Assembly: GCA_045117995.1 (NCBI GenBank)
Contig: JBGUOH010000004.1
Location: forward strand, 1 to 64,000
DNA length: 64,000 nucleotides
Direction: 5' to 3'
Source of the DNA: RUG14515 sp045117995
GTDB lineage: Bacteria > Bacillota_I > Bacilli_A > RFN20 > CAG-826
A program made the position numbers and the translations under genes. Shown piece by piece: positions 43,928 to 52,861 of this stretch; the stretch's first letter is position 1; each line of letters begins with the position of its first letter. The notes beneath the pieces were generated by a model. The model did not search any database and had not been told where the DNA came from. It saw nothing but the letters and a program-made list of their open reading frames with translations.

Positions 43928-43964
43928 AACTACAGTATCGATACAAATCGGTACTGTTTTCTTT
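43928..43964 (+). repeat. Copy 2 of the repeated terminator-like hairpin
   Basis: Identical over 33 nt to 9-41, with stem 43932-43942/43947-43957 and a following T-rich tract. The clpB terminator already lies 175 bp upstream, so this copy ends no obvious gene and sits directly before the promoter of the YjbR-EVE gene. Confidence 0.7.
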
Positions 43965-43976
43965 TATAATTGAGGC

Positions 43977-45041
43977 ATGACAATTGAACAAGAATTATTC
44001 GCAGCCTATCGCCCCAACAAGGACAAACTAATTGAATACGGTTTTGATTGTTTTAATGGTGTATATACATATCACGTAATTTTTCATAACAATGAGTTTG
44101 AAGCGCGAATCACAGTTGATGAACATGGAACGTTATCTGGCAAAGTTGTTGAAAAAGAATTTGGCGATGAGTATTTCCAACTCCGCAATGAATCATTCCA
44201 AGGTGGCTTTGTTGGTGAAATAAGGGAAGAATATAAAGAAATACTTCTTAAAATAAGAGATTATTGCTTTTGCAAACAACTATTTGTCTCAAATCAAGCT
44301 AACCGTATAGCGATTCTAATTAATGAAAAGTATCACGAACAGCCTGATTATCCTTTCGATAATGAAAAATATAAACCATATGGTGTTTTTAGATATCATG
44401 GTAACAACAAATGGTATGGCTTAATCATGCATATTAACAAAACCGTCTTCGGCGAAGAAAATAAAGAAGAATATGTCGACGTCATTAATGTCAGAATTGA
44501 TGAAAATAGAAGAAACGAGATATTAAAAGAAAAAGCTATCTACCCTTCTTACCATATGAACAAGCAAAAGTGGGTCTCCATCTTATTAGATGATTCTCTT
44601 AAAGATGAAGAAGTGATGGAATATATTGATTGGTCAAGAAACTTCATGATTGGCAAAACTTCACGAAAAGATAATGAACCAATGTTTTTTATTCAACCAT
44701 GTAATCCTAAATATTACGATTTGGAAGCCGCTTTCATTAGAGATAATGGTGTGACTGGTTGGAAACAATCAAGAAAAGTTAATATTGGTGATATTTGTTA
44801 TATGTATATCGCTAATCCTGTTGGCGCTGTGAAATACAAATGCGAAGTAGTGGAAACCGATATTCCTTTTGAATATAAAAGCGAAGAGGTATCAATTACA
44901 AAATTGATGAAAATCAAACTTATCAAAAGAATAGATAACAAAATTGATTTCAAATTCTTAAAAAGTATTGGCGTTTCTCTTATTAGAGGGCCAGTGTCCA
45001 TTACAAAAGATATGGCTGAAAAAATCGATGCTCTAATATGA
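43977..45041 (+). CDS. YjbR/MmcQ domain fused to an EVE-like PUA domain
   Basis: A 354-aa protein. Residues 1-105 are unassigned. About 108-228 match MmcQ/YjbR (YKPYGVFRYHGNNKWYGLIM, VDVINVR, YHMNKQKWVSI, WSRNFM), a CyaY-like DNA-binding fold. About 238-354 resemble an EVE/PUA domain (MFFIQPCNPKYYDLEAAF; VNIGDICYMYIANP), a fold that can read modified nucleobases. TATAAT ends 6 nt before the ATG, so the mRNA is probably leaderless. It ends in TGA, rare here. A role in sensing modified DNA or RNA is inference. Confidence 0.7.
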   Translation: MTIEQELFAAYRPNKDKLIEYGFDCFNGVYTYHVIFHNNEFEARITVDEHGTLSGKVVEKEFGDEYFQLRNESFQGGFVGEIREEYKEILLKIRDYCFCKQLFVSNQANRIAILINEKYHEQPDYPFDNEKYKPYGVFRYHGNNKWYGLIMHINKTVFGEENKEEYVDVINVRIDENRRNEILKEKAIYPSYHMNKQKWVSILLDDSLKDEEVMEYIDWSRNFMIGKTSRKDNEPMFFIQPCNPKYYDLEAAFIRDNGVTGWKQSRKVNIGDICYMYIANPVGAVKYKCEVVETDIPFEYKSEEVSITKLMKIKLIKRIDNKIDFKFLKSIGVSLIRGPVSITKDMAEKIDALI

Positions 45042-45245
45042 AATTAGAAATATGATTATTGATCACAACGATAAAGCCCTTGATAATTTGTTAAAAAAAT
45101 AATCTCAGACTGATTCTGAGGGTGGAAATAGTATTATTAGGCAGCATCCTAGTCACGCAGATTAAACAGGATTGATACAATACATCAGTCCTTTTTTGTT
45201 TATGTGGCACTTTTGTGACAATCGGTTTGTTAATATGATTACGCT
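45042..45245. other. Gene-free spacer with hairpins
   Basis: No credible ORF. It holds a CTCAG/CTGAG hairpin (45104-45120) and a terminator at 45168-45197. A short TATGAT box (45234-45239) with TTTTGT 17 bp upstream could start the RNA proposed downstream. Confidence 0.4.
45168..45197 (+). terminator. Intrinsic terminator downstream of the YjbR-EVE gene
   Basis: AGGATTGAT (45168-45176) pairs with ATCAGTCCT (45184-45192), one G-U pair, followed by six T residues. Confidence 0.75.
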
Positions 45246-45459
45246 AACTCATTAGGTTAGAGAAATTCTTCTCCTTTCCACTAACTGAAGAGTGCTAGTC
45301 AATTTAATTAAAATGTGTCGCTAAGTACGCGTGCTTGCTTAGCGGAAGTGGCGCATCTGATGCTCTTAATAGGGAGTGGGGGTATTGGAAAAAGAAGACC
45401 ACTTGTCTGTTTCTGATTATCATGAAGGAAATGGCACTCAACGAATAGCACGCTTTTTT
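45246..45459 (+). ncRNA. Candidate structured RNA of about 210 nt
   Basis: No good ORF. Pairable segments: GAGTGC (45290-45295) with GCACTC (45434-45439); CGCTAAG (45319-45325) with CTTAGCG (45338-45344); AAGTGG (45346-45351) with CCACTT (45399-45404); and a loop segment GCGTGCT (45329-45335) with AGCACGC (45447-45453), a possible pseudoknot, directly followed by six T residues. It does not match tmRNA, RNase P, SRP or 6S consensus that I know. Hypothetical. Confidence 0.3.
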
Positions 45460-47536
45460 ATTTATTCGCTTTATTTTTATAGGCAGAGGCAAGACCTTCC
45501 ATTCTTGCTTCTAACCAGATTCTTAAATATTGTGCGGCTTGTTTTTGATTAACAAAATAAGTGACGATATCAGGTTGCAAAGCGCTTAATGTAATGCCTA
45601 AGGCTTGGCTCCACTTAGTGAAGTTCTCATTAAATGCGGCTTCGTATTTATTTTCCATGGTATCAATCATGGTCAATACGCCATCAAATAGGCCTTTTTC
45701 TTTAGCTTCATTCCAACGAGAGTAAATCATATCCCAAAGCCATTGTTCATTAGAGAAAACGACGAACCAAGGGTTATCAGTTCTTTGGCAGTATAAGCCA
45801 TCTTTATTAGTGAAAGTGAAATCCGCTTTGGTTAAGGAAGCGTTAGATTTAAGTTTATATTTACGACCACTATAAGTGAGTCTTCCATCATTCATGAGCT
45901 TTTGAGTATTTAAGTTAGCCTTCATGGCGTTTTCAAATGTGTTGTTACCAACAGCATAGTCAAAGTCCCATGGTGCGGTATATGTTAACTTATGATTACC
46001 AGTGCTTGAGAAATCTAAAGCGAAATAGAAAGAAGAGAAACCAATATCACGATCCTCTAAGATGTCATGAAGAATATACATATTGGTTAAGGAATTTAAG
46101 TCAATGACTCTACCAACCGCTTCTTTCGCGGATGTGATAGTTTTATCAGCGACATATTCCCCATTATCATCAATAGTGTGATATGGATTAGTGCTTAAAT
46201 TAGTATGTGCTTTCTTTAATGCATCATACACAACGTTCCAAATATTTTGAGTAACTTTTTTAATAAAGTTATATTGGTTGTCGTTATTAATATCGTTACT
46301 AACGGTAAAACCGTTATTACCGGTCTTCACGTCGTTATAAGAAACAGTGAACTTTTGATTAGCGGGTTCGTTTTTATAATAGCCATCAAACTCTAAGAAG
46401 TAGCCAGTCTTCTCTGAATCATCAGCGTTCTTTGATTCAGGAATATTCACACGTGCTGCATCAATTTGTTGTTGCTCAACGAGAAGATAAACACCGTTAT
46501 ATCGATCGTTTAAATATACTTTGACGAATCTAAAATCAGAAGTGTAGAAACCATCAGATTCTACGAGAGCATTGCCAAGATAGAACGCACTAGCGTCTCT
46601 TAAAAGAGACGTATCTTTCCAGTTGGCTAGTAAGACCCAACTCTTAAACTTATTATCATTATTAAGTCCAAGCATCTTTTGCTTACTATCAAATTTAATT
46701 CTAATTGGCTTTTTAGCATAGGTAGAAGTATAGTTACCTCTCACTTTGACCTTACCTGGAATAGCGTTTAAAGCGTACTTATCTTCACAGTGATCCACCG
46801 TAATAGTGGCCCCGACATAATCATAGACCGCGATTTCACCGTCTTTGCCTTTATGTTCATCAGGTTTGATTAAGGATGAATCATCAATGGCTAAACCATT
46901 CGCAGTAGCGATATGGATTTCCGCCATTTCATCAGCGGTGTTGTAGTTATATAAAGTGATTTGATTAACACGCTCTGTATAAACAGGATAAAAGCTAATC
47001 TCATAATCCCCATTAGCGATAGGGGCAATACTTGTATAGCTAACCGTGGAAACATTTCCTAAATCAATAGAAGTGCTATCTTTAGTCTTGGTCCATCCTT
47101 CAAAGGTAAAACCATCCTTATTAGCGGTAGGCACTAGTTCTCTATTCTCCAAATAAGAATCTAATTCGTAAGTAGTGGTCTCATCTAAAACAAAGTTCAC
47201 CTTTATCAAATCAGCGTATATGGCATAGAGTTCTAAATAATTAGCGTTACCGAAATACGCCTCAATATCTTCTTTTTCAATTGTGGCTTCAGTGGACAAA
47301 AGATGCTTCTTGTCATTGTCTGGACTCCAACCAATAAAACGACGGTGTTCTTGAGTCACAACTGGCGCTTTAAATACATTGTTTTCTTCCTCCACTTCTT
47401 GGACGCTTTCCCCAATATGGAAGATGATTGTTTTATTTTGATAACTACTAGAAATAGCGCCTTTACAACTCACTAAAGAAGCACTATAAAAAAGCACTAA
47501 AACAAGGGGTAATAAACTGCGACCTTTCTCTTTCAT
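45458..47536 (-). CDS. CotH kinase-family lipoprotein with InlB-like repeats
   Basis: A 692-aa lipoprotein with signal and lipobox ASLVSC (Cys 24), two InlB/Listeria-Bacteroides-type repeats (HRRFIGWSPDNDK; GFTFEGWTKTKD) in the first 190 residues, then a CotH domain (about 225-620) with the atypical protein-kinase motifs KVRGNYTS, KKPIRIKF, LLANWKDTSLLRDA and the metal-binding APWDFDYAVGN. CotH in Bacillus spores phosphorylates coat proteins; a surface-anchored homologue may phosphorylate extracellular proteins. TATAAT lies 6 nt before the ATG. Confidence 0.85.
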   Translation of the reverse strand: MKEKGRSLLPLVLVLFYSASLVSCKGAISSSYQNKTIIFHIGESVQEVEEENNVFKAPVVTQEHRRFIGWSPDNDKKHLLSTEATIEKEDIEAYFGNANYLELYAIYADLIKVNFVLDETTTYELDSYLENRELVPTANKDGFTFEGWTKTKDSTSIDLGNVSTVSYTSIAPIANGDYEISFYPVYTERVNQITLYNYNTADEMAEIHIATANGLAIDDSSLIKPDEHKGKDGEIAVYDYVGATITVDHCEDKYALNAIPGKVKVRGNYTSTYAKKPIRIKFDSKQKMLGLNNDNKFKSWVLLANWKDTSLLRDASAFYLGNALVESDGFYTSDFRFVKVYLNDRYNGVYLLVEQQQIDAARVNIPESKNADDSEKTGYFLEFDGYYKNEPANQKFTVSYNDVKTGNNGFTVSNDINNDNQYNFIKKVTQNIWNVVYDALKKAHTNLSTNPYHTIDDNGEYVADKTITSAKEAVGRVIDLNSLTNMYILHDILEDRDIGFSSFYFALDFSSTGNHKLTYTAPWDFDYAVGNNTFENAMKANLNTQKLMNDGRLTYSGRKYKLKSNASLTKADFTFTNKDGLYCQRTDNPWFVVFSNEQWLWDMIYSRWNEAKEKGLFDGVLTMIDTMENKYEAAFNENFTKWSQALGITLSALQPDIVTYFVNQKQAAQYLRIWLEARMEGLASAYKNKANK

Positions 47537-47649
47537 ATTTTTATTATATTAACAATTAACTTAAATGGAATATAAATAAATATTTATTCTCACACAGCCT
47601 TTTTTAGTGTAAACTTAAAAAATCTTATTGAACAACTTTGGGGAGAGTT

Positions 47650-48747
47650 ATGAAGAAGATATTAAAGACATTTTGGAATTATTTCTGCTATTGCGGAATA
47701 GATAGAGAAGAGTTTAGAAAAGTTAAAAAGGACGCCTATGTCTCTAACTTTGAGGTTTGGAGAATCCTCCACCTCATCATGGATGTTACCTTTGGTCTTT
47801 TATTAATCTTTTCCATGCTCAACGACTTTGTCGCGATTAATAGATTGTTCTATTTAGGTGGCTTTATCTATTCAGTCGTCGCTACTGTCTTCTTCTTTGT
47901 TTTAAAGAAAGACTCCTTGGCCGCTCAACTAATTATTTATCTATCGATATCAATGCTCTTCGTCTTTGGTGCGTTGATTACACAAAATAAACCAAGTGCT
48001 CCGGCGATTGCATTTATTGCGTTCTTATTAATCTCTCCATTGTTCATGATTGATAAGCCGTTCTTCATGTGCATCGAATTGCTCGCTGCATCAACCGTTT
48101 TCTTGATTTGGATGTACTTTGTTAAAGATCCAGATGTCTGGAAAGTGGATGTCATGAACACTGTCATCTTCACAATGGTGGGTGTGTTAATCCACATCAT
48201 GGTTAATTCTTTTAGAATTAAAGAATTCGTCTTAATTCGTAAAATCAATAAGCAAAAAGACACTGATGAATTAACTGGCATTAAGAATAAAGCCGCTTTA
48301 ACTAGAGAGATTAATAACTTCATTAAATCTAGCTCTGAGAATAAAGGTATTCTCTATGTTATCGATATCGATTACTTCAAAAAGATTAACGATACATATG
48401 GTCATGATACTGGTGACGTCATCCTTCATAAGTTGGGAACATATTTAAAACAAAAGTTCGTTAACCATGAAATCGTTGGTCGATTCGGTGGTGATGAATT
48501 CATCATTTTCTTAAGAAATAATGATGATATTGAAGCGGCGAGAAAATTCGCTAGTGAAATCGATAAAGAAACAACAGAGCAAATCAAGCTTCCGACAGAT
48601 GAATTTAAGTTCTCCGTTAGTATCGGTTTGGTGGTCTATAAAGGTAAAGAAAAAAACTACTCCGAATTATTCAAGAAAGCTGATATTGCTTTATATAAAA
48701 CTAAAGCTAATCGTGAGATTAAATTCAATATCTACGACGAAGACTAA
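47650..48747 (+). CDS. Membrane diguanylate cyclase (GGDEF)
   Basis: A 365-aa protein with about six membrane helices (45-195) and a C-terminal GGDEF domain (about 205-365) with DELTGIKNKAAL and an intact GGDEF at 280-284. It makes c-di-GMP from two GTP. No RxxD inhibitory site precedes GGDEF. GGGGAG precedes the ATG at 47650; an upstream TTG at 47638 is less likely. Confidence 0.88.
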   Translation: MKKILKTFWNYFCYCGIDREEFRKVKKDAYVSNFEVWRILHLIMDVTFGLLLIFSMLNDFVAINRLFYLGGFIYSVVATVFFFVLKKDSLAAQLIIYLSISMLFVFGALITQNKPSAPAIAFIAFLLISPLFMIDKPFFMCIELLAASTVFLIWMYFVKDPDVWKVDVMNTVIFTMVGVLIHIMVNSFRIKEFVLIRKINKQKDTDELTGIKNKAALTREINNFIKSSSENKGILYVIDIDYFKKINDTYGHDTGDVILHKLGTYLKQKFVNHEIVGRFGGDEFIIFLRNNDDIEAARKFASEIDKETTEQIKLPTDEFKFSVSIGLVVYKGKEKNYSELFKKADIALYKTKANREIKFNIYDED

Positions 48748-48756
48748 AAGTACGAT

Positions 48757-48786
48757 AAGAACTGAACAAACTTCAGTTCTTTTTAT
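48757..48786 (+). terminator. Intrinsic terminator of the GGDEF gene
   Basis: AAGAACTGAA (48757-48766) pairs perfectly with TTCAGTTCTT (48772-48781), CAAAC loop, T-run. Confidence 0.88.
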
Positions 48787-48820
48787 TTATTTTAAATAAA
48801 AGGTACGCTACAATATTAGT

Positions 48821-49387
48821 ATGAAAAGTTTTAAAGAATTTATGTCTCTAACCCCAAACGAAACTAGATATGCTCCTTTTGTTATTAGACTAATTATTGA
48901 GTTGGTTGTTTTTGGCGCTGCATTTCTTGTTACGTTCTTTTTAATCCCGGTGGAGAACCAGTTCTTACGTCTGATTCCAGCTTTCTTTGTTATTGTGCTC
49001 ATCATTTGTGCGATTAGCTTTGTTGTTCGTTGTATTAATGTCTCTGATACTAGGGCAAGAGCCAAAGTTAAAGCAAAAAAGAGCAAAAAGAAATTTGCTC
49101 CAATTTCAGTTACTCGTGATGATTTTATCTTCTGGCTTAAAAATGCTGATTTATACGAAGAATTAGTTATCAAATCATTACTCGATCAATACAACATTCT
49201 TGAAGTTACTCCTGATAAAGGTAAACTTTTATATAACTTTGATGAAAAAGATTATGATTTAGATGGTCTTATTGCTGAGCTAGAAAAGAAAGAGTATCTC
49301 AACGAGACAATTACTGTTTGTGAAACAAGCGATCACAACAAACCAGAAATCCTTTTATCAATTATTAAAGATTTAAAAAAGAAGTAA
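48821..49387 (+). CDS. Membrane protein with cytoplasmic C-terminal domain
   Basis: A 188-aa protein with two membrane helices (about 22-45 and 50-70), a basic segment (RAKVKAKKSKKKF) and a soluble tail. Family not recognised. TACAAT lies 6 nt before the ATG, so it appears leaderless. It is 1 bp upstream of the SGNH hydrolase gene. Confidence 0.6.
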   Translation: MKSFKEFMSLTPNETRYAPFVIRLIIELVVFGAAFLVTFFLIPVENQFLRLIPAFFVIVLIICAISFVVRCINVSDTRARAKVKAKKSKKKFAPISVTRDDFIFWLKNADLYEELVIKSLLDQYNILEVTPDKGKLLYNFDEKDYDLDGLIAELEKKEYLNETITVCETSDHNKPEILLSIIKDLKKK

Positions 49388-49388
49388 T

Positions 49389-50111
49389 ATGTGTAAAAAC
49401 AAAAGAATATCCGTGAAGGATATCATCTATATAGCCACAACCGCTTTATTAATAGGGGGTCTAGTTACCACCTGTGTTTTATTAAACGTTAAAAAGAATA
49501 AAGAAGTATCTGAGGATTATTACGATAAGAAAGTTGCCCAGTTTACGATGGAAAATGGCAACTTCTCCAAAGGACAAATTGTCTTTATTGGCGACTCTAT
49601 TACTGACTTATATCACTTAGATGATTATTACCAAGATTTACCTCTTAGAACATATAACCGTGGTATCGGTGGTGATGTCACAGGCATGCTTTTAAAACGT
49701 ATCAAAGTGTCACTCTATGATTTAGAACCAACGAAAGTGGTCTTAATGATTGGTATTAACGACATCAATGGTGGAGTTTCTCGTGACACAATACTTGATA
49801 ACTATAACAATATTCTTAAAGGTATCAAAACAACCTTACCAAGCGCGAAAGTGTATACGATGTCTATTCTTCCAATCAATGGTGATTTGCCCGCTTACGT
49901 TGACGTTAATAAGTCTACAGAAAACATTATCGCAATTAATAAAGAGATAAAAACAATGGCCACGAACTATTCTTATCAATATATGGATCTCTTCTCTTTA
50001 GTGAAAGACGATAACAATCACCTGAAAAAAGAATATAGTTTAGACGGTATTCACTTAAGTGAACAAGGCTTCGTCACTTGGACAAACTTAATTAAACCAG
50101 AATTACAATAA
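49389..50111 (+). CDS. Membrane-anchored SGNH/GDSL hydrolase
   Basis: A 240-aa protein with an N-terminal membrane anchor (about 12-33) and an SGNH hydrolase with block I GDSIT, block II GIGGD, block III GIND and the catalytic DGIHLS near the C-terminus. It is a likely extracellular esterase or lipase-like deacetylase acting on envelope or sugar esters. Co-transcribed with the preceding membrane protein. Confidence 0.83.
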   Translation: MCKNKRISVKDIIYIATTALLIGGLVTTCVLLNVKKNKEVSEDYYDKKVAQFTMENGNFSKGQIVFIGDSITDLYHLDDYYQDLPLRTYNRGIGGDVTGMLLKRIKVSLYDLEPTKVVLMIGINDINGGVSRDTILDNYNNILKGIKTTLPSAKVYTMSILPINGDLPAYVDVNKSTENIIAINKEIKTMATNYSYQYMDLFSLVKDDNNHLKKEYSLDGIHLSEQGFVTWTNLIKPELQ

Positions 50112-50116
50112 AACAA

Positions 50117-50146
50117 AAAACGAGCATTAGGGAGTGATGCTCGTTT
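50117..50146. terminator. Bidirectional intrinsic terminator
   Basis: AAAACGAGCAT (50117-50127) pairs perfectly with ATGCTCGTTTT (50136-50146) between convergent genes. Confidence 0.85.
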
Positions 50147-50175
50147 TAAGTTGGCACAAGAGGAGATCGCTAGAA

Positions 50176-51441
50176 TTATGCTTGTGTCCAAGAAACAGGT
50201 TCTCTAAAGTCACCTGTCGCGTAACCGTTTATAAGTCTTACTAAACAGTCATTGAGATATTCGACCACTAATGGTTCTTCGTCGGTAGAGGCTTCAATAT
50301 GGCCATTGCCAATACCAGAATCATCAGTTAAGAAAACATATTGTCCACCTGTAATTAAGGATTGAGAGCGGAATAAGTATTCAGCTTGTTTTGTGACACC
50401 TGAGCCACTGACAGTAATAATTTTGATGCCCTTATTAGCGGCGTTATAAGCTTCTTTAGCCCAATCGTCGACATCTTCATTATGACTTGGAGCGTCGGCA
50501 ACGTGAACAATTAACTTAGTGCTATCATTGCTCCATTGTTTTTCAACGGCTTCTTTCATCGCTACTTGGACGGCTTCAGGAATGTCACCGCCACCAGAAG
50601 CTTCTTGCTTTGCAAACCATTGTTGTTGAGCTTCGATATCAGTGGAGAAATCGCTATATTTTGTGAGATAAGAATCATTCTTATCACGATAGACCATCAT
50701 CGCTAAGTTAATAGATGTATCAGGATTCTTTTGTTTAACTTTGCCTAAGACGTCAATGATTTCACTCTTAATGTAGTACATTTCATCACCCATACTACCA
50801 GTAGCGTCAACGACGAACATGATTTCTAATCTATTAGATAAGGTGAAATCGTTTTCTAAATCGATGACGTCGTTATCTTTAACGGTCGTGGTGTAACTTG
50901 CTCTTTCACCGTTCTTATCTAGATAAGAGATTTCGACATCGTATTCTTCTTTAACTAAATCTGGGAAGAGGTAAGCGGTTTCGGTATTATCAACGTAGTA
51001 CTTCATGTTCTCATCTATGAGTCTAACAGAGATATCGTTACCATTTTTAACGGTTAATTTCACACGGTTATAGGTGTTGAAATATTCACCGAACGATTTT
51101 CTGAATCTATCAAATTCGTTATATTGGTCTTGATCCTTAAGACCATTAAGTTTTAGCCAATAATCATACTTATTGTTGTCGTTAACTGCAGAGCATGTTA
51201 ATTGCCCTGGTCTAGCGGTTGGACGGGAATCTTTAGAAGAACCATCGCCGCCTAATGGGTCAACAGCGTATTCACTTTCACCAGGTTTAGCGCTTGGAGC
51301 GTAGTCATCAGTGTGATTGTAATATGATTTACCATTATAGTAGTAGCCACCGCCACTAGCCATGTTACCGTTACAAGCACTTAAAGAAATAAGTGCTAAT
51401 AATAAAGTTGATAGTTTAATTTGAGGTTTTAAGTTTTTCAT
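50176..51441 (-). CDS. VWA-domain lipoprotein
   Basis: A 421-aa lipoprotein with signal and lipobox SLSAC (Cys 23), a Gly/Tyr-rich linker, a middle beta domain and a von Willebrand A domain (about 205-400) with MIDAS motif DATGSMGDE and a second metal loop SGGGDIPEA. VWA domains bind protein ligands through a divalent metal; surface adhesion is likely. AAGGGGC precedes the ATG. Confidence 0.83.
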   Translation of the reverse strand: MKNLKPQIKLSTLLLALISLSACNGNMASGGGYYYNGKSYYNHTDDYAPSAKPGESEYAVDPLGGDGSSKDSRPTARPGQLTCSAVNDNNKYDYWLKLNGLKDQDQYNEFDRFRKSFGEYFNTYNRVKLTVKNGNDISVRLIDENMKYYVDNTETAYLFPDLVKEEYDVEISYLDKNGERASYTTTVKDNDVIDLENDFTLSNRLEIMFVVDATGSMGDEMYYIKSEIIDVLGKVKQKNPDTSINLAMMVYRDKNDSYLTKYSDFSTDIEAQQQWFAKQEASGGGDIPEAVQVAMKEAVEKQWSNDSTKLIVHVADAPSHNEDVDDWAKEAYNAANKGIKIITVSGSGVTKQAEYLFRSQSLITGGQYVFLTDDSGIGNGHIEASTDEEPLVVEYLNDCLVRLINGYATGDFREPVSWTQA

Positions 51442-51584
51442 ATTCTTTTGCCCCTTCCTACTAATAAGACGTTTTAAGAGGGGATAACTGCTAAAATAAT
51501 CAAAGAAAAATATAATCTCTAGTGACTTTGAAAATATAGTGAGTATGATATTGTTAATAAATTATTTAGAAGAGGTCTGACTTT

Positions 51585-52145
51585 ATGATTTATCCAGCAC
51601 ATGAATTTACTTTAAAAAACGGCTTAAAAGTTTTGATTAAATCACCAGAAATTGGCGATGCTTTAAAGTTGCTTGATAATATCGTTAACGTTTCTAAGAC
51701 CACACATTATCTATTAAGCGAACCTCAAGATTACGATAAATATTATAAGGATATAAAGTTAGAGGAAGCCTTTATCGCTTCTTTTGAAAACAATAGAGAC
51801 TATCTTCTCTGTGTTTATTTAAATGACAAAATCATTGGTAACTCCGCGTTAAGATTTTTTAGCCATGAAAAAGATAAACACCGCACCAACGTTGGTATCG
51901 CCATTCAAGAAGAATACCAAGGCTTAGGCATTGGCTCGATTCTCTTTGATATCATGATCGATCTTGCTAAACATAGTGATGGTGTTGAACAAATTGAATT
52001 AGACGTGATATCCACTAATGAAAAGGCTAAACGCTTATATATAAATAAAGGATTTAAGAAAACCGGAGACATTCCTCATCAATTAAAACTTAAAGATGGG
52101 ACTTATCTTGATGGTGAAGCCATGGTCTTATTTTTGAATAAATAA
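51585..52145 (+). CDS. GNAT-family N-acetyltransferase
   Basis: A 186-aa acetyltransferase of RimJ/RimL-like plan with acetyl-CoA loop IQEEYQGLGIGSILF (R/Q-x-x-G-x-G/A type) and a NEKAKRLYINKGFKKTG motif. Substrate unknown. 1 bp separates it from the methyltransferase gene downstream. Confidence 0.82.
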   Translation: MIYPAHEFTLKNGLKVLIKSPEIGDALKLLDNIVNVSKTTHYLLSEPQDYDKYYKDIKLEEAFIASFENNRDYLLCVYLNDKIIGNSALRFFSHEKDKHRTNVGIAIQEEYQGLGIGSILFDIMIDLAKHSDGVEQIELDVISTNEKAKRLYINKGFKKTGDIPHQLKLKDGTYLDGEAMVLFLNK

Positions 52146-52146
52146 T

Positions 52147-52854
52147 ATGGATAATAAGGAAATAAATAAAACACTCATAGACTTCTGGAACGAATCTATT
52201 AAGTTATCAGAAGAAGATAAAAAAGAAATCATTAGCGTCCCTAATGCTGATCCTTTTGAATTAGCGCCTTCTTTAAAACTATTAGAGGTCATAAAAGAAC
52301 TCGGTTCTTGTCACAACGTTTTAGATTATGGCTGTGGTGGTGGTTGGGCCTCGTTTATCGCTAGTAAAAGTGGTGCTCATCAAGTCACTGCGGTAGACCT
52401 AGGGGAAGATATCATCGAAACAGTTAAGACGTACGCTAAAAGCTATAACATCAATAACGTTATGGCTAAAAAGATTGAATCTGATTGGCTAAAGACTGTT
52501 CCTGATAACACCTATGATGGTTTAATATCCAGTAACGTCTTGGACGTTGTGCCTATTGAAACCGCGCAAGAGATTATCAAACAACTAGCGAGAATCGTCA
52601 CTGATGACGCTAAAGTCATCATTTCTTTAAACTTCTATATGAGTGAAGAGATGGCCAACAAGAGAAATATCCAATTAATGGAACATAAATATCTCATCAT
52701 GAATGGTGTCTTAAGATTAACCAGTCTCAAAGATGAGGAATGGGAAGCATTGTTCTCCCCGTATTTCAAAGTTATTAAATTAGATTATTTTGCTTGGCCA
52801 GGCGAAGCCAAAGAAACTAGACGTCTTTATATATTAAAAAAGAACAACTTTTAG
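52147..52854 (+). CDS. SAM-dependent class I methyltransferase
   Basis: A 235-aa protein with motif I VLDYGCGGGWASFIA (about residues 60-74) and an acidic motif II VTAVDLGEDI, a Methyltransf_11-like fold. Substrate unknown. Coupled to the GNAT gene upstream. Confidence 0.82.
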   Translation: MDNKEINKTLIDFWNESIKLSEEDKKEIISVPNADPFELAPSLKLLEVIKELGSCHNVLDYGCGGGWASFIASKSGAHQVTAVDLGEDIIETVKTYAKSYNINNVMAKKIESDWLKTVPDNTYDGLISSNVLDVVPIETAQEIIKQLARIVTDDAKVIISLNFYMSEEMANKRNIQLMEHKYLIMNGVLRLTSLKDEEWEALFSPYFKVIKLDYFAWPGEAKETRRLYILKKNNF

Positions 52855-52861
52855 GTTGTCC

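Noticed and set aside
45104..45197. T-box-like leader (GGGTGG followed by a terminator)
   Set aside because: The conserved T-box antiterminator sequence is not present and no downstream gene is on that strand.
45304..45492. 62-codon minus-strand frame in the 45 kb gap
   Set aside because: No Shine-Dalgarno, no recognisable domain, and it overlaps the end of the CotH gene in another frame.
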